From Tropicimonas sp. IMCC6043 (lineage in GTDB: Bacteria > Pseudomonadota > Alphaproteobacteria > Rhodobacterales > Rhodobacteraceae), in NCBI RefSeq assembly GCF_004146235.1, contig NZ_SELO01000001.1, forward strand, positions 62,001 through 126,000: a stretch of DNA of 64,000 nt, given 5' to 3'. A model generated the notes under the pieces. The model was not told the DNA's origin and did no database searches. It saw only the letters and a list, made by a program, of their open reading frames with translations. Of the stretch, positions 45,726-53,044 are shown in pieces. A program made the translations under genes and the position numbers. The first letter of the stretch is position 1, and every line of letters starts with the position of its first letter.

Positions 45726-46010
45726 ATGACAATCCCGGCGAAGAGCGCGATCCGAACGGCCACGAGCGCTTCGGGATCCACGGCTTCCGCGCAGGAGGTC
45801 ACGGGCAAGAAAGGCGGCTGGACCTACGGGTGGCTGGCAGCGACCCGCCTCGGCTATCGTCAGACGGGGCGGAACCCGCGTTCGGACCAGATGCTCACCA
45901 TTTACTACCGGAGCGGAGCGACGTTGCCGAGGAACGTCCGCTACCGGCCGAAGCGGAAGGCTTGGGGACGCCAAAGCAAAAAGGGAAGACAGCGACATGA
46001 ACAGCGATGA
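45726..46010 (+). CDS. Possible small basic protein upstream of globin
   Basis: 94-codon frame from an ATG with GGGAG eight bases before it; the N-terminus (AIRTATSASGSTASAQEV) is Ala/Ser/Thr-rich and could be a poor signal, and the remainder is very basic (GWLAATRLGYRQTGR, RYRPKRKAWGRQSKKGRQ). Its third codon positions are G+C-rich as in neighbours. It runs 14 bases into the globin gene. No recognisable family and other frames are open too, so it may be spurious. Confidence 0.3.
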   Translation: MTIPAKSAIRTATSASGSTASAQEVTGKKGGWTYGWLAATRLGYRQTGRNPRSDQMLTIYYRSGATLPRNVRYRPKRKAWGRQSKKGRQRHEQR

Positions 46011-46407
46011 CATCGAGCGAGTGCGGCAGGGCTGGGCAGTGGCGGCGGCCGACCCCGAGGCTCTGACGACCGCCTTCTACGGTCACCTTTTCCGGATCGA
46101 TCCGACAAGCCGCGCGCTTTTCGGCGAGGACATGGCGGCGCAGCGCGGCAAGCTCGCGTTGACGCTCGATTTCATCATGGGCGTGCTCGACGACACCGAC
46201 ACGCTCGTTCCCGCGGCGCGCGACCTCGCGCGTCGTCACGTTGGCTATGGTTTGCGACCGGATCAGTATTCCCATGCCGGCGCGGCGCTGATCCACGCGC
46301 TCGAGGATCAACTCGGCACCGCATTCGGAGCCGAGGACCGGGCTGCGTGGGAACGGGTCTACGGCGCGCTCGAGGCGGTTATTCTCGACACGATCTCGGA
46401 GACGTAG
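45997..46407 (+). CDS. Single-domain globin
   Basis: 136-residue cytoplasmic haem protein of the single-domain (M-type) bacterial haemoglobin family. The proximal region ARRHVGYGLRPDQYSHAGAAL holds the expected His F8; helices A and E (VRQGWAVAAADPEALTTAFY; RGKLALTLDFIMGVLDD) fit. Members bind O2 or NO; a NO-detoxifying role is common but no reductase domain is fused as in Hmp. GGGAAGA precedes the ATG. A shared terminator lies between it and rplI. Confidence 0.9.
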   Translation: MNSDDIERVRQGWAVAAADPEALTTAFYGHLFRIDPTSRALFGEDMAAQRGKLALTLDFIMGVLDDTDTLVPAARDLARRHVGYGLRPDQYSHAGAALIHALEDQLGTAFGAEDRAAWERVYGALEAVILDTISET

Positions 46408-46437
46408 CCAGCAGGCACGGCGGCTTTCAAAACGAAA

Positions 46438-46464
46438 ACGGGCCGCCCGATCGGGGCGGCCCGT
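46438..46464. terminator. Bidirectional terminator between globin and rplI
   Basis: Perfect 11-bp stem ACGGGCCGCCC (46438-46448) with GGGCGGCCCGT (46454-46464), 5-nt loop, A-rich on the left (CAAAACGAAAA) and T-containing on the right (CCTGTCTTTCC), between convergent genes. Confidence 0.8.
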
Positions 46465-46487
46465 CCTGTCTTTCCGGCGTTGGCCGG

Positions 46488-47111
46488 TCAGTCCTCGATC
46501 GGGTCCTGCGGGGCTTCCTCGGCGGTCGCGCCACGCAGCGCCTCGTCCTCGGAGGCGGCCGAGCCGATGTCGTCGAAGAGTTCGGCAATCTCGAACTCGT
46601 TCGCGGCCTCTTCTTCGGCGGCGACTTCCTGGATGGTCTTGCCGGTGGCCTGCAGTTCGGCCTCTTCCTGCGAGCGAGCAACGTTCATGACGATCGTCGC
46701 CACGACCTCGGGGTGCAGGTTCACATGCACCTCGTGCAGACCAAGGTCCTTGATCGGACGGGTCAGGGCAACCTGCTTCTTGTCCACCGAGAAACCGCCG
46801 GCGGTGGCCGCCTCTGCGGCGTCGCGCGGGGTGACCGAGCCATAGAGCGCGCCGGCGTCGGAGGCCGAGCGAATCACGATGAACTGCTGTCCGTCGAGCT
46901 CGGCGGCCAGCTTCTCGGCCTCTTTCCGGCTCTCGAGGTTGCGGGCCTCGAGCTGGGCCTTCTCGGCCTCAAACCGGGCCTTGTTGACCTCGTTGGCGCG
47001 CAGCGCCTTGCCCTGCGGCAGCAGGAAGTTGCGGGCGTAGCCGTCTTTGACGGAAACCACCTCGCCCATCTGGCCGAGCTTGGCCACGCGTTCCAGAAGG
47101 ATGACGTCCAT
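46488..47111 (-). CDS. rplI: 50S ribosomal protein L9
   Basis: 207 residues versus about 150 in E. coli: the N-domain [36 protein letters not shown] and connecting helix are standard (first 20 quoted: [20 protein letters not shown]), and the C-domain ends near residue 150. An acidic tail of about 55 residues ([37 protein letters not shown]) extends it, as in several alphaproteobacteria. Last gene of the rpsF-rpsR-rplI operon. Confidence 0.97.
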   Translation of the reverse strand: MDVILLERVAKLGQMGEVVSVKDGYARNFLLPQGKALRANEVNKARFEAEKAQLEARNLESRKEAEKLAAELDGQQFIVIRSASDAGALYGSVTPRDAAEAATAGGFSVDKKQVALTRPIKDLGLHEVHVNLHPEVVATIVMNVARSQEEAELQATGKTIQEVAAEEEAANEFEIAELFDDIGSAASEDEALRGATAEEAPQDPIED

Positions 47112-47122
47112 GATGTCTCTCC

Positions 47123-47350
47123 TTATTTCACGGCATAGGGAAGCAGGGCGAGGAAGCGGGCGCGCTTGATGGCGCGCGCGAGTTCGCGCTGCTTCTTGGC
47201 CGAGACGGCGGTGATGCGGGAGGGCACGATCTTGCCGCGCTCGGAAACGTAGCGCTGCAGCAGACGGGTGTCCTTGTAGTCGATCTTGGGCGCGTTCTCA
47301 CCGGAGAACGGGCAGACCTTGCGGCGGCGGAAAAACGGTTTTGCAGCCAT
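47123..47350 (-). CDS. rpsR: 30S ribosomal protein S18
   Basis: 75 residues, [42 protein letters not shown] (partly quoted) is the canonical S18 sequence, including the single early Cys of the CxxC-minus/CPF form. It binds S6 and 16S rRNA in the small-subunit platform. Spacing of 11 bases to rplI and 29 to rpsF marks an operon. Confidence 0.98.
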   Translation of the reverse strand: MAAKPFFRRRKVCPFSGENAPKIDYKDTRLLQRYVSERGKIVPSRITAVSAKKQRELARAIKRARFLALLPYAVK

Positions 47351-47379
47351 GGTTTAAGCTCCTCTTCTCAGGTGTTGGA

Positions 47380-47736
47380 TTAACGGCGTTCGCGACGGCG
47401 GTCGTCGCGTTCGTCGCGCTTCTGCATCTGGACCGACGGGCCTTCGACATGCTCGTCCACCTTGATGGTGAGCACGCGCATCACGTCGTCATGCAGGCGC
47501 ATCAGACGCTCCATTTCCTGCACGGCCGGCGCGGGGGCGTCGGTCTTGAGGAAGGCATAGTGGCCCTTGCGGTTCTTGTTGATCTTGTAGGCCATGGTCT
47601 TGACGCCCCAGTATTCCTGGTCGACGACCTTGCCGCCATTGTCGGCAAGGACGGTCGAGAAGTGCTCGATCAGCCCTTCGGCCTGCGCGTTGGAAAGATC
47701 CTGACGCGAGATGAAGACATGCTCGTAAAGCGGCAT
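47380..47736 (-). CDS. rpsF: 30S ribosomal protein S6
   Basis: 118 residues from MPLYEHVFISRQDLSNAQAE, with conserved YWGVKTMAYKINKNRKGHYA (in part) and FLKTDAPAPAVQEMER-like regions, and a C-terminal basic tail RDERDDRRRERR. Pairs with S18. The ATG at 47736 has AAAGGT upstream; the frame is open further but unlike S6. First gene of the operon; the promoter lies in the 180-bp gap upstream, where I could not place it with confidence. Confidence 0.97.
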   Translation of the reverse strand: MPLYEHVFISRQDLSNAQAEGLIEHFSTVLADNGGKVVDQEYWGVKTMAYKINKNRKGHYAFLKTDAPAPAVQEMERLMRLHDDVMRVLTIKVDEHVEGPSVQMQKRDERDDRRRERR

Positions 47737-47917
47737 GCGCGTACCTTTCGTTTCTAAAGCGGCCTTCATAGGGCGGGCGATGATCTCCGCGGCCCGTCCA
47801 CGAGAGGCGCCGCTGGTCAAGCGATGTGCGGAGATGCGGCGGTCTACGCCGCCCGGGCCTGCAATGCAAGAGCCAATGGCCGCGTCAGCCCGGGATTGCC
47901 AGGGGTCGGCCTGCGGC

Positions 47918-48292
47918 TCACTCGCCGGGTTCCTGTTGTGCGGGCGGGGCCTTGCCGTGGCGCTTGCGCAGTTCCTGGAAGAGCGGCGGCACCGATGTCC
48001 CCATGAACATCAGGATTCCGGCAAACATCATGTAGTTCATCTCGTTGTCGAGAAAGGCAAATTTCTTGTCGATGAAGGGGGTGCCGTTCTCCAGCACGAT
48101 CGGCTCGACCACCATGGAACTGTTCACCATCATCGGGATGACAACGAGCCCGACCGGAACCGCCATGCCATAGAGGCCGAACCGGCGGGTCTTGTGCAGG
48201 CGCAGGAAGTCCGAGAGCAGGACGCCGAAGGCGAAGCAGAGGGCGGGCAGGATGGTGATGAGGAAGAGGTTTGACGAAAGGAACGCGGTCAT
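47918..48292 (-). CDS. Three-helix membrane protein, function unknown
   Basis: 124 residues: helices at about 5-28 (SNLFLITILPALCFAFGVLL), 38-56 (FGLYGMAVPVGLVVIPMMVN) and 84-103 (NYMMFAGILMFMGTSVPPLF), with a short periplasmic loop PIVLENGTPFIDKKFAFLD and a basic tail. Its start overlaps the stop of the secreted-protein gene upstream by four bases (ATGA), so the two are translated as a pair. I do not recognise the family. Confidence 0.78.
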   Translation of the reverse strand: MTAFLSSNLFLITILPALCFAFGVLLSDFLRLHKTRRFGLYGMAVPVGLVVIPMMVNSSMVVEPIVLENGTPFIDKKFAFLDNEMNYMMFAGILMFMGTSVPPLFQELRKRHGKAPPAQQEPGE

Positions 48293-48705
48293 TGGGCCAT
48301 CTCCAGGATCGTTCGGGTGGTCATGGGGCTGGTCTTCAGGCCATTCTGAGCAACGCTGCGTGTTCTCGGCGGGTCGGACATCACGAGATCTCCGCCGCTG
48401 CCGGGATAGGCTACCCAGCCAAGTGGCGCGGCGTTCGGATCGCCAGCGGGCGCAATCTGCACCCAGGTCGTGGTCTGGCCGATGCCGGATTGCTGCCGGG
48501 TGATGGCCGTCACCCGATAGGAGGCGTTGGCCTGGGTGGTGGCGACAACGCCGCCATCGCTCTGGAATATTCCTCGCGGCGGGTTGCCGACGATGTCGAC
48601 CGCGCCGCGCGCTTCCAGCGTGGCCTGGGCCATTGCGGTGGCCGGCGAGAGGCCGAGAACAAACAGCAGGAGCAGGGACATTCGCCCTTTGATAGAGTCA
48701 GCCAT
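48289..48705 (-). CDS. Secreted protein paired with the membrane gene downstream, function unknown
   Basis: 138 residues from MADSIKGRMS: signal peptide MSLLLLFVLGLSPATAMAQA, then a beta-rich domain with SYRVTAITRQQSGIGQTTTW and GWVAYPGSGGDLVM, possibly a bacterial SH3-like fold, though I cannot prove it. GGAG is six bases before the ATG. Coupled to the three-helix membrane gene, the pair lies between rpsF and fabD, which are more often neighbours in this group. Confidence 0.75.
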   Translation of the reverse strand: MADSIKGRMSLLLLFVLGLSPATAMAQATLEARGAVDIVGNPPRGIFQSDGGVVATTQANASYRVTAITRQQSGIGQTTTWVQIAPAGDPNAAPLGWVAYPGSGGDLVMSDPPRTRSVAQNGLKTSPMTTRTILEMAQ

Positions 48706-48903
48706 GTTCACTCCGATGAAAACGGGTCGTTCGTGCGTGGTGCAACCATAGCATGGAATCGAATTTGCGCCCAACCCGGTGGGCGGCTGAGGACGTTTCC
48801 GGCGAGGCGGGCGCGGGCCGGCCTGAGACGGCACGCCGCTTGCCGGGACGGTTCGGAGCGGTTAGAGCACGGCGCCACGCACAACCAGAGGGAGGGGCAC
48901 CAA

Positions 48904-49836
48904 ATGAGCCGCGCATTCGTTTTTCCGGGACAGGGCGCACAGACGATCGGCATGGGCAAGGCGCTGGCCGACGCCTATCCGGGTGCAAAGGCGGTGTTCG
49001 ACGAAGTGGACGCGGCGCTTGGCGAGAGACTGTCGAGCCTGATCTGGGAGGGCGACATCGAGACGCTCACGCTGACCGAGAACGCGCAACCGGCGCTGAT
49101 GGCGACATCGATCGCCGCGCTCAGGGCGCTGGAGTCCGAAGGTCTAGGCCTCGCGACGGCAAGCTACGTCGCCGGCCACTCGCTCGGTGAATACTCGGCG
49201 CTGGCCGCCGCGGAGGCGCTCAGCGTCACAGACACGGCCCGGCTCCTGCGCACGCGCGGCAAGGCCATGCAGGCCGCGGTGCCGGTGGGCGAGGGAGCGA
49301 TGGCGGCGATCCTGGGGCTGGGGTACGAAGCTGTCTCGGAGGTAGCCGTTGAGGCCGCGGAGGGTGACGTCTGCGCTGCCGCGAATGACAACGATCCGGC
49401 GCAGGTCGTGGTCTCCGGCACCAAGGCGGCGGTCGAGCGCGCGGTCGAGATCGCCAAGGGGAAGGGCGCCAAGCGTGCGGTCCTTCTGCCGGTCTCCGCG
49501 CCCTTCCATTGCGCGCTGATGCAACCGGCGGCCGAGGTGATGGCCGAGGCGCTTGCGGGTGTCACGATCGCGGCGCCGAAAGTGCCGGTGGTGGCCAATG
49601 TGCGGGCCGCTGCGGTGACCGACCCGGACGAGATCCGGGCGCTGCTGGTCGAACAGGTGACCTCGGCGGTGCGCTGGCGGGAATCGGTAGCGTGGATGTC
49701 CGAGCAGGGCGTCAGCGAGATCTGGGAGATCGGTGCGGGCAAGGCGCTGAGCGGCATGATCCGGCGGATCGACCGGGCGGTGGCCGTGCGCAATGTCGGC
49801 TCGCCGGAGGATGTCGCGGCGGCGAAGGAGTCCTGA
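48904..49836 (+). CDS. fabD: Malonyl-CoA:ACP transacylase FabD
   Basis: 310 residues. Transfers malonyl from CoA to acyl carrier protein to feed fatty-acid elongation. FVFPGQGAQTIGMGK, the nucleophile elbow GHSLGEYSALAAAEAL, the catalytic His in PVSAPFHCALM, and the GAGKALSGM end are canonical. GAGGGAGGGG ribosome site. fabG, acpP and fabF, its usual downstream partners, do not follow in this window; the next gene encodes an unrelated DUF1349 protein after 36 bases. Confidence 0.96.
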   Translation: MSRAFVFPGQGAQTIGMGKALADAYPGAKAVFDEVDAALGERLSSLIWEGDIETLTLTENAQPALMATSIAALRALESEGLGLATASYVAGHSLGEYSALAAAEALSVTDTARLLRTRGKAMQAAVPVGEGAMAAILGLGYEAVSEVAVEAAEGDVCAAANDNDPAQVVVSGTKAAVERAVEIAKGKGAKRAVLLPVSAPFHCALMQPAAEVMAEALAGVTIAAPKVPVVANVRAAAVTDPDEIRALLVEQVTSAVRWRESVAWMSEQGVSEIWEIGAGKALSGMIRRIDRAVAVRNVGSPEDVAAAKES

Positions 49837-49872
49837 CCTTCGCGGCGCGGTCCCGGAAATGGGAGAGGGGCG

Positions 49873-50457
49873 ATGGCGGAGACGCTTCCATTTGACCAGG
49901 GCACCTGGCTCAACCCGCCGGTCGCATCGCGGATTCGCGGCGACCGGCTGGAGATGGTGACCGCCGAAGGCACGGATTTCTGGCGCCGGACGCATTACGG
50001 TTTCGAACGGGCGAGCGGTCATGCGCTGCTCTTCGGGATGCCCGGCCGGTTTGCCGCCGAAATCACCTTTTCCGGGCAGTTCGCAGCCAAATACGAACAG
50101 GCGGGCCTGTTGCTCTGGGAAGACGAGACGCGCTGGATCAAGGCTGGCATCGAGTATGCCGACGGGCGGCCGAACCTTGCGGTCGTGGTGACGGATGGCT
50201 GTTCGGACTGGTCGATGACGCCGCTCGGCTCGACGCCGGACACCTGCACGATCCGGATGACGGCGACGGACACGGCGGTGTTCGTCCATGCCCGCATCGC
50301 CGGGTCCTGGCAGATCCTGCGGGTGACGGATTTTGTCGCGAAGGATGCGCGGCTCGGACCGATGGCCTGCTCGCCGCAGAGCGGGGGACTGACGGTGAGC
50401 TTCGGCCAGCTTACGGTCGGGTCGGTGCCCGATGACCCGCTCTATCTCCCGAAATAG
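49873..50457 (+). CDS. DUF1349 family protein (concanavalin-like fold)
   Basis: 194 residues with the DUF1349/regulatory-concanavalin beta-jelly-roll: TDFWRRTHYGFERASGHALLF, KYEQAGLLLWEDETRWIKAGIEY and DGRPNLAVVVTDGCSDWS (quoted in part) are the family's conserved strands. No signal peptide, so cytoplasmic. Function unknown; relatives include yeast-like YgjK-free small proteins. It shares a likely transcript with fabD and ends at a strong hairpin. Confidence 0.88.
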   Translation: MAETLPFDQGTWLNPPVASRIRGDRLEMVTAEGTDFWRRTHYGFERASGHALLFGMPGRFAAEITFSGQFAAKYEQAGLLLWEDETRWIKAGIEYADGRPNLAVVVTDGCSDWSMTPLGSTPDTCTIRMTATDTAVFVHARIAGSWQILRVTDFVAKDARLGPMACSPQSGGLTVSFGQLTVGSVPDDPLYLPK

Positions 50458-50481
50458 ACCGCTCGCACGCTTGGGACGTGA

Positions 50482-50512
50482 GAACGGCCGGCCCTGCACG
50501 GGCCGGCCGTTC
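50482..50512. terminator. Strong hairpin between DUF1349 gene and ilvB
   Basis: 13-bp perfect stem GAACGGCCGGCCC (50482-50494) with GGGCCGGCCGTTC (50500-50512), loop TGCAC. Located between convergent genes. No T-run on the plus side, so strength comes from the stem alone. Confidence 0.7.
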
Positions 50513-50532
50513 GATTCCTGCGGTCTCACCGA

Positions 50533-52287
50533 TCAGACGAGAACCGCACCCGAACTGCCGATGGCATCCTTGGTCGAGGCCTCGCCGAGCAACATCGAGT
50601 TGTGCGGCTCGCCCGACGGGATCATCGGGAAGCAGTTCTCGTGCTTCTCGACCAGGCAGTCGAGGATCACCGGTCCGTCATAGGCGATCATTTCCATGAT
50701 CGCGTCGTCGAGATCCTTCGGATCGCTCACCACGAAGCCCTTGCCGCCGAACGCCTCGGCGAGCTTAACGAAATCGGGCAGCGCCTCCGACCAGCTGTGC
50801 GAGTAGCGCTCGCCATGCAGCAGTTCCTGCCACTGGCGCACCATGCCGAGACGCTCGTTGTTCAGGATGAACTGCTTGACCGGCAGGTCGTATTGCCGCG
50901 CGGTGCCCATCTCCTGGATGTTCATCAGGAAGGAGGCGTCGCCCGCGACATTGATGACGAGGCTCTCGGGATGCGCCACCTGCACGCCGATCGAGGCCGG
51001 CAGGCCGTAGCCCATGGTGCCGAGGCCTCCGCTGGTCATCCAGCGGTTCGGGTCCTCGAAGGTCAGGAACTGCGCCGCCCACATCTGGTGCTGGCCGACA
51101 TCGGTGGTGATGTAGCGGTCATGCCCGCGAGTCAGCGCCTCGAGCCGCTGCAGCGCGTATTGCGGCTTGATGACCGTGTCCGAGCCCTTGTAGTCGAGGC
51201 AGCGGATGTCCTTCCACTCCTCGATCTGCGCCCACCATTTCGCCAGTGCCTCCCGGTTCACCTTGCGCCCGCGCGCCTTCCAGATGCGCAGCGCATCTTC
51301 CAGCACATGCGCCACGTCGCCGACGATCGGGAAATCGGTGCGGATCACCTTGTTGATCGAGGAGGGGTCGATGTCGATATGCGCCTTGCGCGAGCCGGGG
51401 CTAAAATCGGCGATGCGGCCGGTGATCCGGTCGTCGAACCGGGCGCCGATGTTGATCATCAGATCGCAGTCATGCATCGCCAGGTTGGCCTCGTAGAGCC
51501 CGTGCATGCCCAGCATGCCCAGCCACTTCTCGCCGGAGGCCGGGTAGGCGCCGAGCCCCATCAGCGTCGAGGTGATCGGGAAGCCCGTCGCCTCGACGAA
51601 TTCGCGCAGGAGCTGGCTCGCGATCGGACCGGAATTGATCACGCCGCCGCCGGTATAGAAGATCGGCCGCTCCGCCGTCTCCATCGCCGCGACGAGTTCG
51701 GTGATCATCTCGATATCGCCCTTCACCTTGGGCCGGTAATGGCCCTGCGGCGCTTCGCGCGGGCCCAGATAGGTGCCGGTGGCGAACTGGACGTCCTTGG
51801 GGATGTCGATCAGCACCGGGCCGGGGCGGCCGGTAGTGGCGACGTGGAATGCCTCGTGGATCGTCTCCGCGAGCAGGTCAGTGTCCTTCACCAGCCAGTT
51901 ATGCTTGGTGCAGGGCCGGGTGATGCCGACGGTGTCCGCCTCCTGGAAGCCGTCCGACCCGATCATGAAGGTCGGGACCTGACCCGTCAGGACGACGAGC
52001 GGGATCGAATCCATCAGCGCATCGGTGATGCCAGTGACCGCGTTCGTCGCCCCCGGACCGGAGGTCACCAGGACGACGCCGGGCTTGCCGGTCGAGCGTG
52101 CATATCCCTCGGCGGCATGGGTGGCGCCCTGTTCGTGGCGCACCAGGATATGCTTGATTCCCTGGTCGAGGAAAATCTCGTCATAGATCGGAAGCACGGC
52201 GCCGCCGGGATAGCCGAACACGACGTCCACGCCCTGATCCTTCAGGGCCTGAACCACCATTCTTGCTCCGGTCATCTGCTGCGCCAT
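50533..52287 (-). CDS. ilvB: Acetolactate synthase large subunit
   Basis: 584-residue ThDP enzyme (AHAS/IlvI-IlvB type) making acetolactate for valine/leucine and acetohydroxybutyrate for isoleucine. N-domain VFGYPGGAVLPIYDEIF with the catalytic Glu; the ThDP motif GDASFLMNIQEMGTARQYDL to NN; FAD-type central domain GGGVINSG, LMGLGAYPASGEKWLGM. The short regulatory subunit gene (ilvN/ilvH), expected right after it, is not here: convergent DUF1349 follows at 75 bases. Expression looks governed by an upstream attenuator. Confidence 0.97.
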   Translation of the reverse strand: MAQQMTGARMVVQALKDQGVDVVFGYPGGAVLPIYDEIFLDQGIKHILVRHEQGATHAAEGYARSTGKPGVVLVTSGPGATNAVTGITDALMDSIPLVVLTGQVPTFMIGSDGFQEADTVGITRPCTKHNWLVKDTDLLAETIHEAFHVATTGRPGPVLIDIPKDVQFATGTYLGPREAPQGHYRPKVKGDIEMITELVAAMETAERPIFYTGGGVINSGPIASQLLREFVEATGFPITSTLMGLGAYPASGEKWLGMLGMHGLYEANLAMHDCDLMINIGARFDDRITGRIADFSPGSRKAHIDIDPSSINKVIRTDFPIVGDVAHVLEDALRIWKARGRKVNREALAKWWAQIEEWKDIRCLDYKGSDTVIKPQYALQRLEALTRGHDRYITTDVGQHQMWAAQFLTFEDPNRWMTSGGLGTMGYGLPASIGVQVAHPESLVINVAGDASFLMNIQEMGTARQYDLPVKQFILNNERLGMVRQWQELLHGERYSHSWSEALPDFVKLAEAFGGKGFVVSDPKDLDDAIMEMIAYDGPVILDCLVEKHENCFPMIPSGEPHNSMLLGEASTKDAIGSSGAVLV

Positions 52288-52320
52288 CTTGCTTCTCCAT
52301 TCGCTGGCGTTCGAGACAAT

Positions 52321-52345
52321 AAAAAACCCCCGTCACAGACGAGGG
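52321..52345 (-). terminator. ilvB attenuator terminator
   Basis: In the transcript: CCCTCGTC (52345-52338), loop TGT, GACGGGGG (52334-52327), then six U (52326-52321). An 8-bp stem with one G-U pair and a U-tract: a classical intrinsic terminator lying 33 bases before the ilvB ATG. Confidence 0.85.
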
Positions 52346-52388
52346 CGCATGGGGTACCGTTATGGTCTACCGTTACCGGCCCATGCGC
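52345..52388 (-). promoter_or_regulatory. ilvB leader competing hairpin
   Basis: GCGCATGGG (52388-52380), inside the last leader codons, is perfectly complementary to CCCATGCGC (52353-52345). The arm runs into the first base(s) of the terminator stem (10 bp if extended to GGCGCATGGG), so it can compete with it: when ribosomes stall early the hairpin forms and blocks the terminator; when they reach the stop codon they mask its 5' arm and the terminator forms. The loop contains an 8-nt direct repeat (TAACGGTA twice). Confidence 0.65.
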
Positions 52389-52420
52389 CTTTCCCCTACG
52401 AGTACAAGAATGCTGGTCAT
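52373..52420 (-). CDS. ilvB leader peptide (attenuator)
   Basis: A 15-residue peptide, MTSILVLVGERRMGR, with a run of five branched-chain residues (Ile-Leu-Val-Leu-Val) at codons 4-8. AAGGA lies about ten bases before the ATG. Shortage of charged tRNA for Ile, Leu or Val would stall the ribosome before the hairpin arm at codons 11-14. Same logic as the enteric ilv leaders but unrelated in sequence. Confidence 0.8.
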   Translation of the reverse strand: MTSILVLVGERRMGR

Positions 52421-52451
52421 TCTCGGAGATTCCTTAGCTTTAGTGCGCGCG

Positions 52452-52480
52452 ACCTTAGGCGCGGCGGCGGAGGGCGTCAA
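52452..52480 (-). promoter_or_regulatory. Promoter of the ilvB leader
   Basis: Minus strand: -35 TTGACG (52480-52475), exactly 17-bp spacer, -10 TAAGGT (52457-52452). A start at about 52445 places the leader peptide ATG 25 bases downstream. Confidence 0.75.
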
Positions 52481-52701
52481 CGCTCTTTTCGGATAAGATG
52501 TCGCAGGGCGGCAACGGCGCGAAACATTCTTTCGCGATCCGCCATGGACCTGACGACTCCGTAGGCGGCAATCCGGCCCAGCCGGAACTTCGCCACGATT
52601 GCGTGGTTCCCATTGGTTGCGCAAACACCTGAACAGACCGATGCCCGGCGGCGTGTGGAGACAGTCGCCAAGGCGAAACATTTCGACCAGAGAGGACACC
52701 A

Positions 52702-52896
52702 ATGAGACTTTTCAAACGGATCCCCGCTTTCGCGGCCGAGCAGGACGGTGCCGTGACCGTCGACTGGGTGGTGCTCTGTGCCGCTATCGTCGGGATTGCC
52801 CTTGCAGTCGTTTCGGTCATTACCGGTGGCGTGGAGGACCTGTCCAGCGACATTTCAAACCAACTCGCCGTCTCGCAGATCAAGACCACCTTCTAG
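52702..52896 (+). CDS. Small Flp-type pilin-like protein
   Basis: 64 residues. EQDGAVTVDWVVLCAAIVGIALAVVSVITG (partly quoted) is the hydrophobic N-terminal segment of Flp/TadE pilins; Gly-Ala-Val-Thr-Val-Asp-Trp resembles a class III cleavage region, and a short tail follows (LSSDISNQLAVSQIKTTF). AGAGGAC precedes the ATG. No prepilin peptidase or tad genes are in the window. May be an orphan pilin/pseudopilin; function unknown. Confidence 0.75.
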   Translation: MRLFKRIPAFAAEQDGAVTVDWVVLCAAIVGIALAVVSVITGGVEDLSSDISNQLAVSQIKTTF

Positions 52897-52935
52897 ACAC
52901 CCGACCGGCCCCCTTGCCGGGGCTTCGGACCGATG

Positions 52936-52964
52936 CGCCCCCGGAGTTTTCACTCTTGGGGGCG
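52936..52964 (+). terminator. Weak hairpin after pilin-like gene
   Basis: CGCCCCC (52936-52942) pairs with GGGGGCG (52958-52964), 15-nt loop containing TTTT. Followed by ATTTGCGTTG. The long loop makes it a doubtful terminator. Confidence 0.35.
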
Positions 52965-53044
52965 ATTTGCGTTGCGGGATGATTGTTATTCGTGAATTTG
53001 AATGTAAGTATGCGCGTGCGACTGGGAGATGGGGAGGACAGGCC

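Larger units (their letters stand above)
52288..52701. other. ilvB leader region and small-peptide promoter area
   Basis: About 410 bp. The half next to ilvB is the leader (promoter, leader peptide, attenuator; separate entries). The other half (52481-52701), upstream of the small pilin-like gene, has no gene or site I can support. Confidence 0.6.

Noticed and set aside
45494-46000. 168-codon frame overlapping the possible small gene at 45726
   Set aside because: Third codon positions are less G+C-rich than in real genes here and its sequence is low-complexity; the other frame is slightly better, and neither is convincing.
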